Source: Balneolaceae bacterium (GTDB lineage Bacteria; Bacteroidota; Rhodothermia; Balneolales; Balneolaceae). From it: a stretch of DNA of 39,777 bases. The translations under genes and the position numbers were made by a program. Below are positions 27,578 to 36,241 of the stretch, one piece after another. The first letter of the stretch is position 1, and each line of letters starts with the position of its first letter. A model generated the notes under the pieces. The model was not told the DNA's origin, ran no database searches, and saw nothing but the letters and a program-made list of their open reading frames with translations. The stretch lies in assembly GCA_007693745.1 (NCBI GenBank), contig REDA01000028.1, positions 1 through 39,777 on the forward strand. The letters are read 5' to 3'.

Positions 27578-28333
27578 ATGAAAACCAGTAAATGCACATT
27601 TTTTCTGATCACCATTCTGACCCTTGTTTGGATGACTCCCGAAGCGGGATTCTCTCAGCAGACCGGGGACACCCCTCGCGGTATTCCGGTGAGTGCGGGA
27701 ATCAGCCTGGCCAATGAGGGTATCTCAATCATTCCGGCCTTCAGCCTGGGTGAACCCGCTGTTTTGACAAATTTTTCTGCAGGGAAACGGTTTCGTTTTG
27801 AACCGGAATTCTATTTTTCAACCAAGGGAGATCCCTGGGCTTTTCTTCTCTGGCTGAGGTATGATCTGGTTCGCCATGAACGGTTCTCATTTCGTATCGG
27901 GATGCATCCCGGTTACACATTTTTGAAAAGTGAGGGGAACGGTGTAGAAACAGTGACAGAGGTTGTAAAGATTCTGGCCGGTGAGCTTTCGGTCCGCTAT
28001 CAGTTTACAGACCGTTTTGATATGGGGCTCTACTACCTCCGCGGAGGAGCGCAGGACGGGGCGAGTCCGCAGGAATCTCATTTTCTGAGCCTGAGCAGTG
28101 TGCTGCCCTCCCTTCATCTGATGGGCGGAGTACGCCTTTCGGTTTTGCCGCAGTTCTACTATTTGAAATTGGATGATTCAGACGGGTTTTACGCGGCAGC
28201 AACCACAACGCTTGCAAAAGAGGGTTTTCCGGTCACCCTTTCCTCCGTGATTAACAAAATCATCGACAGCGACATCACGGGCAACGCCGATCCTCTCTGG
28301 AATATCAGCCTGAACTACAGCATACAATTTTAG
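27578..28333 (+). CDS. Predicted outer-membrane β-barrel protein, unknown
   Basis: I do not recognise a family. A signal peptide (MKTSKCTFFLITILTLVW...GFSQQ) is followed by about 220 residues of alternating amphipathic strands with aromatic girdles (for example FLLWLRYDLVRHERFSFRIG and LSVRYQFTDRFDMGLYYLR). The last residues, NYSIQF, end in Phe, as expected for a BAM substrate. I chose the ATG at 27578; an ATG 12 bp upstream and a TTG at 27536 are also in frame. It stands alone between the toxin-antitoxin pair and fabI. Confidence 0.7.
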   Translation: MKTSKCTFFLITILTLVWMTPEAGFSQQTGDTPRGIPVSAGISLANEGISIIPAFSLGEPAVLTNFSAGKRFRFEPEFYFSTKGDPWAFLLWLRYDLVRHERFSFRIGMHPGYTFLKSEGNGVETVTEVVKILAGELSVRYQFTDRFDMGLYYLRGGAQDGASPQESHFLSLSSVLPSLHLMGGVRLSVLPQFYYLKLDDSDGFYAAATTTLAKEGFPVTLSSVINKIIDSDITGNADPLWNISLNYSIQF

Positions 28334-28345
28334 ACAGACCGGGGA

Positions 28346-28381
28346 AACCTCAACCTTAACCTCAACCTTAACCTCAACCTT
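28346..28381. repeat. Three tandem 12-bp repeats
   Basis: AACCTCAACCTT is repeated three times without error, just upstream of fabI and 12 bp after the previous stop codon. The unit is itself two related hexamers. It could be slippage-derived sequence; a regulatory role is not evident. Confidence 0.9.
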
Positions 28382-28448
28382 AATCCTCTTTTCATTCTCC
28401 CCCCGAGGTGTTATTTTGCGTCAATTCTAACCACTAAATGAAACAGGT

Positions 28449-29294
28449 ATGTCTGAACTACAAGGGTATGGTCTTTTAAAGGGTAAAAAAGGAATGATAT
28501 TCGGAGCACTGGACGACCGGAGTCTTGCCTGGCGTATTGCAATAGCCTGTAAACGGGAAGGAGCTGACTTTGTACTATCCAATGCACCGATTGCACTTCG
28601 GCTGGGTGTTTTGGACGCCCTCTCAGAAGAGACAGGCGCACCCATCATACCCTGTGATGTCAGCAGTGATGATGAAGTGGCAGCTTTGATGGAACAGACA
28701 AAAGAGAAGCTCGGGTCTGTCGATTTTATTCTGCATGCAATCGGGATGTCGCCAAACATCCGAAAAAAGAAAGAGTACAGTGATTTGAACTATGCCTGGT
28801 ATAATCAAACGCTGGATATTTCGGCCATTTCACTGCACCGTGTATTGCATCATGCTGAAAAGAGCGGGCTTCTGAATGACGGAGGCAGTGTGGTGGCACT
28901 CTCCTATATTGGCGCGCAGAGAATTTTTTCCAAGTATTCCGATATGAATGATGCCAAGGCGCTGCTCGAGAGCATCGCCCGAAATTATGGAAGCCGACTC
29001 GCCAAACGGGGGATTCGTGTGAATACGGTTTCACAGGCACCGACCAAAACCTCCGCAGGCACCGGGATAAAAGGATTTGACGGGATGTACACCTATGCAG
29101 AGATGATTGCCCCCCTGGGAAATCCTACGGCGGATGAGTGTGCCGACTACTGCGTTACCCTTTTTTCAGATCTGACCCGAAAGGTGACGATGCAGAATCT
29201 CTATCACGACGGCGGCTTTGCAACAGCCGGTATTTCGGAAGAGATGATCGAAGGCCTGGCGAAGCTTTACGGAAAGGAGTCCGGACTGGATTAA
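28449..29294 (+). CDS. fabI: Enoyl-[acyl-carrier-protein] reductase (NADH), FabI type
   Basis: The last reductive step of each fatty-acid elongation cycle; target of triclosan-type inhibitors in other bacteria. It is a short-chain dehydrogenase-like fold with the N-terminal nucleotide site GALDDRSLAWRIA, the FabI counterpart of GxxxNRSIAWGIA. The catalytic Tyr-x6-Lys appears in KYSDMNDAKALLE (near residue 160-170), followed by RVNTVSQAPTKT, the FabI-type substrate loop. At 281 residues it is slightly longer than E. coli FabI (262). It is separate from ruvC by 38 bp. Confidence 0.93.
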   Translation: MSELQGYGLLKGKKGMIFGALDDRSLAWRIAIACKREGADFVLSNAPIALRLGVLDALSEETGAPIIPCDVSSDDEVAALMEQTKEKLGSVDFILHAIGMSPNIRKKKEYSDLNYAWYNQTLDISAISLHRVLHHAEKSGLLNDGGSVVALSYIGAQRIFSKYSDMNDAKALLESIARNYGSRLAKRGIRVNTVSQAPTKTSAGTGIKGFDGMYTYAEMIAPLGNPTADECADYCVTLFSDLTRKVTMQNLYHDGGFATAGISEEMIEGLAKLYGKESGLD

Positions 29295-29332
29295 CCATCC
29301 GTTCTTAAACAACTCTTTAATATCGGGCAGGT

Positions 29333-29914
29333 ATGCCTAAAAAAATTCTTGGAATCGATCCGGGCTCCAGAACCACCGGTTTTGCTGTTCTCTGTGAGCA
29401 GGAAAACCGCTACCGTGTCATCGAGTGTGATGTGATCCGGTTGGATAAAATGGAGGGTCACACCGAACGGTTGCAGTTTATATTTGATGAGGTGACCCGC
29501 CTGATCAGAACCCACTCACCGGATGAGTGTGCCATTGAAACGCCCGTGTACGGGGTGGATCCGCTGGCAATGCTGAAGCTGGGCCGGGCTCAGGCCGCCG
29601 CTATTCTGGCCATGTCCAACGAAGGGCTGGCGGTAGCGGAGTACTATCCAAAAGCGGTGAAGAAGGCGATTACCGGAAACGGCAATGCGAGCAAACAGCA
29701 GGTGGCGTTTATGCTGGGAAAAATGATGATTCTGGACGATGAGAAAATGCCGGAGGATGCAACGGACGCCCTTGCGGTGGCCTGGTGCCATTTTATCCAT
29801 AGCGGCCCGCAGACAGGAAACAAGCCGGCGAAGAAAATGCACCAGAATAACAGGAAATCGGACTGGGCTCAGTTTGTTGCAGACAATCCGGGCAGGGTAA
29901 AAGGGAATGATTGA
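29333..29914 (+). CDS. ruvC: Crossover junction endodeoxyribonuclease RuvC
   Basis: Cuts Holliday junctions symmetrically during recombination repair, acting with RuvAB. The four acidic catalytic positions are visible: Asp in GIDPGSRTTGFAV (residue 7), Glu in CAIETPVYG (about residue 66), and the two acidic residues in PEDATDALAVAWCH near 138-146. At 193 residues the length is normal, with a slightly extended basic tail. ruvA follows 51 bp downstream on the same strand; ruvB is not nearby. Confidence 0.96.
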   Translation: MPKKILGIDPGSRTTGFAVLCEQENRYRVIECDVIRLDKMEGHTERLQFIFDEVTRLIRTHSPDECAIETPVYGVDPLAMLKLGRAQAAAILAMSNEGLAVAEYYPKAVKKAITGNGNASKQQVAFMLGKMMILDDEKMPEDATDALAVAWCHFIHSGPQTGNKPAKKMHQNNRKSDWAQFVADNPGRVKGND

Positions 29915-29965
29915 ATCGGGCTTAAGACAGAACTCATCCGATGGTAATGAGATAATGGATAGAAT

Positions 29966-30559
29966 ATGATCGCATTTTTAAGAGGAGAGCTTTCGGAGAA
30001 GGCCGTTGACTATTGCATTATTGATGCATCCGGAGTGGGTTACAGGGTGGAGATTTCCGGGCATACATCCGACATGCTGCCACCCGGAGGGGATGAGGTG
30101 AAACTTCTCATCTATCATCACATTACGGAAAATGACCAGCGGCTTTTTGGCTTTTCGGCTCAAAAGGAGAAAAATCTGTTTGAACGTCTTATCACTGTGA
30201 AGGGAATAGGGCCAAAACTGGGCCTCACCATACTTTCCGGAATGAATGCTTCTGACCTGATCGAGGCGATTGTAACACAAAATACCACGTCCCTGTCATC
30301 CATCTCCGGAATCGGGAAAAAAACGGCTGAACGTATGGTTCTGGAACTGAAAGACAAACTGTTTGATGATTCGGGTCCGGCCGTCTTTCCTTCCGGCGGC
30401 AGATCAGCAACCCGGAGCGAAGAGGCTGTTTCTGCACTGGAGGCACTTGGATTCAGCCGCCGGGATTCTGCGCAGGTGGTTGGCCAGATCACATCAAAAG
30501 AGTCCGGCATGTCTGTTTCTGATCTTGTGAAACAGGCTCTTCTCCAGCTGAAAAGATAA
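29966..30559 (+). CDS. ruvA: Holliday junction branch migration protein RuvA
   Basis: Binds four-way junctions as tetramers and loads the RuvB motor. Domain I is an OB fold (MIAFLRGEL...DYCIIDASGVGYRV). Domain II has two helix-hairpin-helix motifs, VKGIGPKLGLTILSGM and ISGIGKKTAERMVLEL. The flexible linker near residues 140-155 leads to domain III (EEAVSALEALGFSRRDSAQVV), which contacts RuvB. The length of 197 residues is typical. Pairing with ruvC suggests joint expression. Confidence 0.97.
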   Translation: MIAFLRGELSEKAVDYCIIDASGVGYRVEISGHTSDMLPPGGDEVKLLIYHHITENDQRLFGFSAQKEKNLFERLITVKGIGPKLGLTILSGMNASDLIEAIVTQNTTSLSSISGIGKKTAERMVLELKDKLFDDSGPAVFPSGGRSATRSEEAVSALEALGFSRRDSAQVVGQITSKESGMSVSDLVKQALLQLKR

Positions 30560-30605
30560 TATTGGCTTAATCTTAATCTGTTATCTTGGGAATCTGAGGA
30601 GGGGT

Positions 30606-31415
30606 GTGACCCCCAAAGCGGTCACGACCGTTCCGGATGATGGGGATTATAAAAATCAGCCTTGCAGGGCTGGCCGGATGTGGTACTGTATTCATTATCC
30701 GGATCAATTGAAAACAAACGGAACCGTTTTGTCAAAAAATTCAAAGAAGACCATTCTGGTAGTTGACGATGAAAAAGATCTGCTCGATCTGATTGAATAC
30801 AATCTCAAAAAGGAGGGGTACCTTGTATTGAAAGCTGAGAACGGGGAAGACGGGATCGCACTGGCACGGGATGAGAGACCCAGCCTGGTACTGCTGGATA
30901 TCATGATGCCGGAAGTTGACGGGATTGAAGTGTGCAGGCGAATGAGAAAAGACAAGGAGCTGAAACTGATACCCATTATCTTTCTGACCGCCCGTAGTGA
31001 TGAAAAAACCGAAATTGAGGGATTGGATATCGGTGCTGATGATTTTATCACCAAGCCGATCAGTACCTCCAAGCTGATTTCACGGATTAATGCAGTGATG
31101 CGCCGGTATGATGAGAATGAAATCAAGCTTCAGAATTTCAAAATTCACGATCTTGAAATCGACAAAGACCGCTACATGGTGATCCGGGGTGAGCAGGAGT
31201 TTCAACTGCCCCGAAAGGAGTTTGAACTGCTCTACTATCTGGCCAGCAAGAAAGGGAAGGTAAGAGACCGGCAGACACTGCTCAATAAGGTGTGGGGAGA
31301 TAACATCTATGTGGTGGACCGAACCGTGGATGTGCACATCAGAAAAATCAGAGAAAAACTGGGAGATGACTATATTGAGACCGTAAAAGGTGTTGGATAT
31401 AAGTTCAGGGAATGA
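30606..31415 (+). CDS. Two-component response regulator, PhoB/OmpR type
   Basis: A transcription factor with a receiver domain (about residues 48-165: ILVVDDEKD, phosphoacceptor Asp in LVLLDIMMPEVDG, FLTARSDEKTEIEGLDIGADDFITKP with the conserved Lys). A winged-helix DNA-binding domain follows (FQLPRKEFELLYYLAS...VDVHIRKIREKLGDDYIETVKGVGYKF). The start is unclear. A GTG at 30606 has AGGAGG only 3 bases away, an ATG lies at 30678 and a TTG at 30729. The TTG would place the receiver at the very start, as in relatives, so the first 40 residues may not be translated. The kinase gene overlaps the stop by 4 bp. Phosphate sensing is possible but unproven. Confidence 0.92.
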   Translation: MTPKAVTTVPDDGDYKNQPCRAGRMWYCIHYPDQLKTNGTVLSKNSKKTILVVDDEKDLLDLIEYNLKKEGYLVLKAENGEDGIALARDERPSLVLLDIMMPEVDGIEVCRRMRKDKELKLIPIIFLTARSDEKTEIEGLDIGADDFITKPISTSKLISRINAVMRRYDENEIKLQNFKIHDLEIDKDRYMVIRGEQEFQLPRKEFELLYYLASKKGKVRDRQTLLNKVWGDNIYVVDRTVDVHIRKIREKLGDDYIETVKGVGYKFRE

Positions 31416-32494
31416 CTAAAAAAGAGATATCAGCCCGGAAGTTTTCAACAATTTCCGTACGCACCGCACTTCCGGCATCTGCGGGAATTACTGCAGTTTC
31501 TGCACTCTTTCTCTATTTGATACTATCCCCTTCTGCTGAGCAGCTGCTTCAGTTTTCCATTCCGGTTTTTCTGCTCTCTGCTGTGATAATCTATGGGGTT
31601 TCTTCACGGCTCCATACCAGGCGGCTGAATACGCTGTACAGTGTTGTTAAAAACATATCCCGAAAAAAATTCAGGGATGATGAAAAGTATCAGGAGCATG
31701 TGCGCGATGAGCTGGATCTGCTGATGAACCGTTCCGTACGAGCCAGCGATATGGTCAGCCGGGAACTGAAGCGTCTCAATCAGATAGAGAACTACCGGAA
31801 GGAGTTCATTGGTGATATCTCTCATGAGCTTAAAACGCCGATTTTTGCGATTCAGGGATTTATTGAGACACTGCTGAACGGCGCGATTTATGATAAATCT
31901 GTGAATGAGCTTTTTTTGAAGAAAGCGATGCGAAATGTGAACCGGTTGATATTTCTTACCAATGATCTGATGGAGATTTCAAAAATTGAAACCGGTGAGC
32001 TTAAATCCAATATCCGGGAGCTCTATTTGCGTGATATTGTACTGGATGTTGTGGAAAGTTTGCAGTACAAGGCACAGCAGGATGGTATTGAAATCAGGGT
32101 GAAGGAGTTTAATAAAAATCTGCAGGTACGTGCCGACCGGAATCAGCTGCGTCAGATTATGATCAACCTGATTGAAAACGGGATGAAATACAATAAACCG
32201 GGCGGTTTTGTGGAGATCGGTATTTCCGATTACCGGAAAGCATCCGAAAAAATTCTGCTTTTTGTGAAGGATAACGGAATTGGTATCGAAAAAAAAGATC
32301 TGCACCGGGTAACAGAGCGTTTTTTCAGGGTGGATAAATCCAGGTCCCGCGATAAGGGCGGAACCGGTCTGGGACTGGCGATAGTGAAACATATTGTGGA
32401 AGCTCATGGAGAGAAACTGTTCATCGACAGCGAACCGGAGAGCGGTTCCGTTTTCAGTATTACACTGACAAAATCCAATCCTGTAAAAGTTTAA
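31412..32494 (+). CDS. Sensor histidine kinase, PhoR-like
   Basis: A membrane kinase that should phosphorylate the regulator encoded just upstream. Two N-terminal membrane segments (about residues 18-38 and 43-63) enclose almost no periplasmic loop, so a stimulus is more likely sensed in the membrane or through partners. The H box is EFIGDISHELKTPIFAIQGF (His near 139). The N box is IMINLIENGMKYN, and the G boxes are DNGIGIEKKDL and GGTGLGLAIVKHIV. The ATGA overlap with the regulator implies coupled translation. The length of 360 residues is short for PhoR because there is no PAS domain that I can see. Confidence 0.93.
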   Translation: MTKKEISARKFSTISVRTALPASAGITAVSALFLYLILSPSAEQLLQFSIPVFLLSAVIIYGVSSRLHTRRLNTLYSVVKNISRKKFRDDEKYQEHVRDELDLLMNRSVRASDMVSRELKRLNQIENYRKEFIGDISHELKTPIFAIQGFIETLLNGAIYDKSVNELFLKKAMRNVNRLIFLTNDLMEISKIETGELKSNIRELYLRDIVLDVVESLQYKAQQDGIEIRVKEFNKNLQVRADRNQLRQIMINLIENGMKYNKPGGFVEIGISDYRKASEKILLFVKDNGIGIEKKDLHRVTERFFRVDKSRSRDKGGTGLGLAIVKHIVEAHGEKLFIDSEPESGSVFSITLTKSNPVKV

Positions 32495-32529
32495 CTTTTT
32501 CCCTACCTTTTCAGCAAAAGGAGGACACC

Positions 32530-33606
32530 ATGACCTATGCAGTGATCATGGCCGGCGGTGCAGGAACCCGTTTCTGGCCTAAAAGCCGGGTTTCCCGGCC
32601 CAAACAGTTTGTCTCTCTCTTTGGAGAGCAGACGATGATTCAGAAGACGATCTACAGGCTCAAAGGGTTTGCTGACCCTGAAAATACCGTAGTGGTGACC
32701 AATGAGTCGTACATCCCGATTGTACAGAAACAGGTGCCCGAGCTGAAGCATCAATTCATCATTGGTGAAAAAGTGGCGCGCAATACAGCTCCCTGTGTGG
32801 CCGCGGCGGCTGCGCTTCTCTATGAAAAAGATCCCGATGCGGTAATGGCCGTACTGCCGGCTGACCATGAAATTGGAAATCCGGAAGAGTTTTTGTCTGT
32901 GCTTCGGTCAGCCGCCGAACTTGCCTCAGCGCGCGATTCACTGGTCACGATCGGCATTCAGCCAAACCGGCCGGAAACGGGATACGGCTACATCCGCCGA
33001 AAGGAAGAGGAACTGTCAGGTACCGGTGGCAGAAAAGGTTATCCGGTTATGAATTTTACCGAAAAACCGGATCAGGAGACAGCGGAAAGTTTTCTGGCTT
33101 CGGGCGATTACTACTGGAACAGCGGTATGTTTATCTGGAAGGTTTCGGTGATTGTTGAGGCTTTCAAAACCCATCTGCCGGAGATTTATGCCGGGATGGA
33201 GAAGCTGATGAATTCCGAAAAGAGTCAGCAGGACATGGACGGGTTTTATCTTGGCTGCCCCTCGATTTCGATCGATTATGGTATTATGGAGAAGGCGGAG
33301 AAGGTGGATGTGATTCCGGCGGAGTTTGGATGGAATGATGTTGGAAGCTGGACTGCCGTGCATGAGCTTTCCGAAAAAGATGAAAATTTAAACGCTGTCG
33401 GCAGTGCAAGGGCAGTGTTTCTCGACAGTCGTTCCAATCTGGTTCATTCAGAAAGCGGAAAACTGATCGCGTTGGTAGGTATGGAAAATATCGCGGTTAT
33501 CGAGACAGACGATGCTGTGCTGGTTCTTCCGCTGGAGCAGGCGCAGAGCGTGAAGGAGCTATACGAGGAGATCAAAAAGGATCCGGATAAGAAGGGTTTT
33601 CTGTAA
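32530..33606 (+). CDS. manC: Mannose-1-phosphate guanylyltransferase
   Basis: Makes GDP-mannose from GTP and mannose-1-phosphate for glycan, capsule or glycolipid synthesis. The nucleotide-binding N-terminus VIMAGGAGTRFWPKSR (residues 5-20) is the pyrophosphorylase signature. Further along are VLPADHEIG, IGIQPNRPETGYGYI, NFTEKPDQE, YYWNSGMFIWK and FGWNDVGSW, all in the expected order. At 358 residues there is no C-terminal phosphomannose isomerase domain, so this is the single-function form. AGGAGG lies just upstream of the ATG. A dispersed repeat starts 2 bp after the stop. Confidence 0.95.
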   Translation: MTYAVIMAGGAGTRFWPKSRVSRPKQFVSLFGEQTMIQKTIYRLKGFADPENTVVVTNESYIPIVQKQVPELKHQFIIGEKVARNTAPCVAAAAALLYEKDPDAVMAVLPADHEIGNPEEFLSVLRSAAELASARDSLVTIGIQPNRPETGYGYIRRKEEELSGTGGRKGYPVMNFTEKPDQETAESFLASGDYYWNSGMFIWKVSVIVEAFKTHLPEIYAGMEKLMNSEKSQQDMDGFYLGCPSISIDYGIMEKAEKVDVIPAEFGWNDVGSWTAVHELSEKDENLNAVGSARAVFLDSRSNLVHSESGKLIALVGMENIAVIETDDAVLVLPLEQAQSVKELYEEIKKDPDKKGFL

Positions 33607-33607
33607 T

Positions 33608-33746
33608 GGGGGGCTTTGAAAAACTGTTCTTTTGCCAACTATCTTCGTTGTCGCAACGTTAATATCCTCACGGTTGGCAAACAGGCTGCGGTTTTACATT
33701 CGCTTCCGCCTTGATCCTGAGCAAAACTCCTGGTTTTTCAAAGCCA
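33608..33746. repeat. Dispersed inverted-repeat element, copy 3
   Basis: The best-preserved copy. Perfect 13-bp terminal inverted repeats GGCTTTGAAAAAC (33612-33624) and GTTTTTCAAAGCC (33733-33745) flank the element. An internal 9-bp inverted pair is TTTGCCAAC (33631-33639) and GTTGGCAAA (33673-33681), and a further GCGG/CCGC pair follows. It starts immediately behind manC and fills the gap to the convergent MBL gene. Related copies are at 10147 and 22924. Confidence 0.9.
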
Positions 33747-33801
33747 CCTGATGATCAGAGATAGCGGAGCTGATGATTTGAAGCGGCCGCACTGCTGTTG
33801 A

Positions 33802-34560
33802 TCAGATGTTGATTTCCAGCTGATCGTATGCCAGTTGTACCTCCGCTGGCAGTTTTGCGTTGCTTGAGCTGTGATCTACGTAGGAATTCATGTGGATGAG
33901 GTAGGTTTTCGGCACATCCAGCTCTCTTGCGATATCCACGGCTTCGGGGATGGTGAGATGCGTGGGATGTCTGGGTCCCCACCGCAGTCCGCTCAGAACC
34001 AGAACGCTGCTTCCTTTCACCTTCTCTTTGGTAGATTCGGGAATCTCTTTTACATCTGTCATGTAGGAAAAGTCGTTTACCCGGTAACCCATCACTTCGA
34101 CGGTGCCATGTGAGTAGGGCAGCGGCTGGATGGTGACATCCCTAAATGTCACTGTATCCGTGATCTCACTCATTGTCAGATCTGTAGAACCGGGGTAGCG
34201 GGACTCCCCGAACAGATAGTCGAACCGCTTGCGGATGGAATCGAGTGTGGTTTGGGTGGAATAGAGCGGGATGGGTCCCTTCTGCACATAATTGTAGATA
34301 CGCAGATCATCCAGACCGGAGATATGGTCCATATGCTGATGGGTGATGAGAACCAGATCGATTTTACGGATATTGGAGCGTATGGACTGGATTCGGAACT
34401 CCGGGGCTGCATCAATCAGAATAGAACTCAGGGGGGTTTGAATCCAGACAGAGCAGCGATGCCGCTGATTACGCGGGTCATTCCCGATCAGTTCCTGGCC
34501 ATAGCCGCCGGCAACAGGGACCCCCATGGATGTGCCGGTACCAAGGAACGTACATCTCAT
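33802..34560 (-). CDS. MBL-fold metallohydrolase, PhnP-like
   Basis: A metallo-β-lactamase-fold phosphodiesterase or hydrolase. It opens with FLGTGTSMGVPV, then has the metal motif THQHMDHISGLDDL (HxHxDH) near residue 75, PYSHGTVEVMGYRV near 148 and MTDV near 168. A C-terminal LIHMNSYVDHSS supplies the final histidine. The opening and the LDDLR sequence recall PhnP (cyclic phosphate diesterase), but no phosphonate genes are present, so a more general role is likely. Its start overlaps the upstream 99-residue gene by 4 bp, so it is the last gene of a three-gene operon. Confidence 0.88.
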   Translation of the reverse strand: MRCTFLGTGTSMGVPVAGGYGQELIGNDPRNQRHRCSVWIQTPLSSILIDAAPEFRIQSIRSNIRKIDLVLITHQHMDHISGLDDLRIYNYVQKGPIPLYSTQTTLDSIRKRFDYLFGESRYPGSTDLTMSEITDTVTFRDVTIQPLPYSHGTVEVMGYRVNDFSYMTDVKEIPESTKEKVKGSSVLVLSGLRWGPRHPTHLTIPEAVDIARELDVPKTYLIHMNSYVDHSSSNAKLPAEVQLAYDQLEINI

Positions 34561-34856
34561 GACAGCTCTTCAATCTGTTCGTCCTGTGCATGAAACCTGT
34601 CGAGTCGTGTCCAGATTTTTTCAAGCTCGTTGCGAACAGCGGGTTTGATAAAGAGTTCATCCGGATCAGAGTTGCGGATCACCCTGGCCAGGACTGCGGC
34701 TCTTGTTTCGGCCGGCCTGTTTTTATTGATCACGATCAGTTTTTCACCCTCAAAAACGCACTGATCTCCCCGGAAGGCACCTCTCTCCCTGCGTATTGTA
34801 TATCCGCTCTTTTCGCAGAGTGATTCCAGTTCGAGAAGCAGTTTTTCAACTTTCAT
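34557..34856 (-). CDS. Conserved hypothetical protein, 99 residues
   Basis: I do not recognise a named family. The product is soluble, with an N-terminal helix (VEKLLLELESLCEKSGY), a middle block with strand character (RGDQCVFEGEKLIVINKNRP) and a charged helical second half. It lies between a barrel gene (1-bp gap) and the MBL hydrolase gene (4-bp overlap). This tight packing strongly supports its reality. The ATG at 34856 is the only sensible start. Confidence 0.8.
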   Translation of the reverse strand: MKVEKLLLELESLCEKSGYTIRRERGAFRGDQCVFEGEKLIVINKNRPAETRAAVLARVIRNSDPDELFIKPAVRNELEKIWTRLDRFHAQDEQIEELS

Positions 34857-34857
34857 G

Positions 34858-35598
34858 TCAGAATGCGATACCCAGAGTTATGGAATGGGAGGTAAAATCA
34901 TAGTCGTAGATATTTCCGTCAATGTCGTAACGCCTGTAATCAAAATGGTAACCCAGAGTGAGGTCGCTCTCACCAAAAAGGTTATGAATAAAAAGAAGAG
35001 TCTTGCCATCGAAGCGGAAGAGAGAGCCGCCGAAGAAATTCCCCTGTGAAAAACTGAATCCGTAGTTTGGGGTGGCAGCGATATTGAGAGAAAAGCGGTC
35101 GGACAGCTTTACGTTACTGAAGAGTCCGGAGCCAAAAATGAGTGAGCTCTGCTGAAATTCGGTGTCGGTATCGTCGAGTCTCACCCTGGTAAGATCGCTT
35201 GTGAGTTGTATGGGAATTCCGAACTGAAAATCCGGTCTTCGGATAATACCCAGGTTGTTGAGAAGCCGGGCGTTTACTCCAAGAAAGGAGGTTCCATCCA
35301 TCCCCGTGATGTTGCCGCCAAAGCCCAGACTGATGACCAGTGACGGGCTGTCGAGCCGAAAGCGGAGAATAGAGTTATTGAAATCGAGAAGTTCATTGTT
35401 ATCAGCAGGATCGCCCCAGAAAGAGAACGAAGCGGGTTCCCAGCTCAGGCCTGCCATGCTTTTGGTGCCGAGTGTCTGTTCGCGCCTCGGTTCCGGATTG
35501 TCAATAGAGAACATCTGGGCCGTTGAGGCGGCCGGAAACAGAAGAATCAGGAAGAGGATTGAGAGCAGAAGTAAACGAAAAGATTTAACAAAATGCAT
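34858..35598 (-). CDS. Predicted outer-membrane β-barrel protein, unknown
   Basis: Signal peptide (hydrophobic run from about residue 9 to ASTAQ at 28) followed by alternating strands, including SLVISLGFGGNITGMDG, RFSLNIAATPNYGFSF and DLTLGYHFDYRRYD. It ends in HSITLGIAF with a terminal Phe. No family is recognised. It is the first gene of an operon with the unknown 99-residue protein and the MBL hydrolase. The gene is divergent from glutathione peroxidase, with 61 bp between the starts, so the two promoters must overlap or abut. Confidence 0.75.
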   Translation of the reverse strand: MHFVKSFRLLLLSILFLILLFPAASTAQMFSIDNPEPRREQTLGTKSMAGLSWEPASFSFWGDPADNNELLDFNNSILRFRLDSPSLVISLGFGGNITGMDGTSFLGVNARLLNNLGIIRRPDFQFGIPIQLTSDLTRVRLDDTDTEFQQSSLIFGSGLFSNVKLSDRFSLNIAATPNYGFSFSQGNFFGGSLFRFDGKTLLFIHNLFGESDLTLGYHFDYRRYDIDGNIYDYDFTSHSITLGIAF

Positions 35599-35659
35599 AG
35601 CAAATGGAATGATATATTCTTGGGGAAGCGTTAACAGATCAAATTAAACTGTTGGAACT

Positions 35660-36202
35660 ATGAAAACAATGATAACATTATTCACGCTGATTGGATTCCT
35701 TATGATCAACGGAGAACGGAATGATACTCTTTTTCAGTATGAACTGGATCTTATAAATGGAGAAACCATCACTCTTGAGGAGTACAGGGGGGAGGTTTTA
35801 CTGATTGTGAATACAGCATCGGAGTGCGGGTTTACCCGGCAGTATTCCGGATTACAGGAGCTTTTTGAGGCGTATTCTGACAAGGGCTTTAAGGTGCTTG
35901 GATTCCCTGCAAACAACTTTGGCGGCCAGGAGCCGGGATCGGATGAAGAGATTGCGGTATTCTGTGAGGTCAATTTCGGGGTCAATTTTCCGCTCTTTTC
36001 CAAGGTTTCTGTGCGGGGTGAGGACCAGCATCCCTTCTTTGAGACGCTGACAAACTGGGAGAATCCCGATTTTTCCGGAGATATTTCATGGAATTTTGAA
36101 AAATTTCTGATAGACAGGAACGGAAATCTTGTAAGAAGATTTAATACACGTACAGAGCCGGATAGCGAAGAGATGATTTCAGCTATTGAAGCGGTACTCT
36201 GA
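35660..36202 (+). CDS. Glutathione peroxidase family protein
   Basis: A thiol peroxidase that reduces hydrogen peroxide or lipid hydroperoxides, in bacteria usually with thioredoxin as donor. The catalytic residues are all present: the peroxidatic Cys in VNTASECGFT (cysteine rather than selenocysteine), Gln in NNFGGQEPG and Trp/Asn in SWNFEKFLID. The resolving-type Cys region FCEVNFGVNFPLF is also present. A hydrophobic N-terminus (MKTMITLFTLIGFLM) suggests export or membrane anchoring. The length of 180 residues is normal. It is a monocistronic unit closed by a strong terminator. Confidence 0.93.
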   Translation: MKTMITLFTLIGFLMINGERNDTLFQYELDLINGETITLEEYRGEVLLIVNTASECGFTRQYSGLQELFEAYSDKGFKVLGFPANNFGGQEPGSDEEIAVFCEVNFGVNFPLFSKVSVRGEDQHPFFETLTNWENPDFSGDISWNFEKFLIDRNGNLVRRFNTRTEPDSEEMISAIEAVL

Positions 36203-36241
36203 CGGATTTTCCTTACATACATCCCATCAACATCCCGATAA

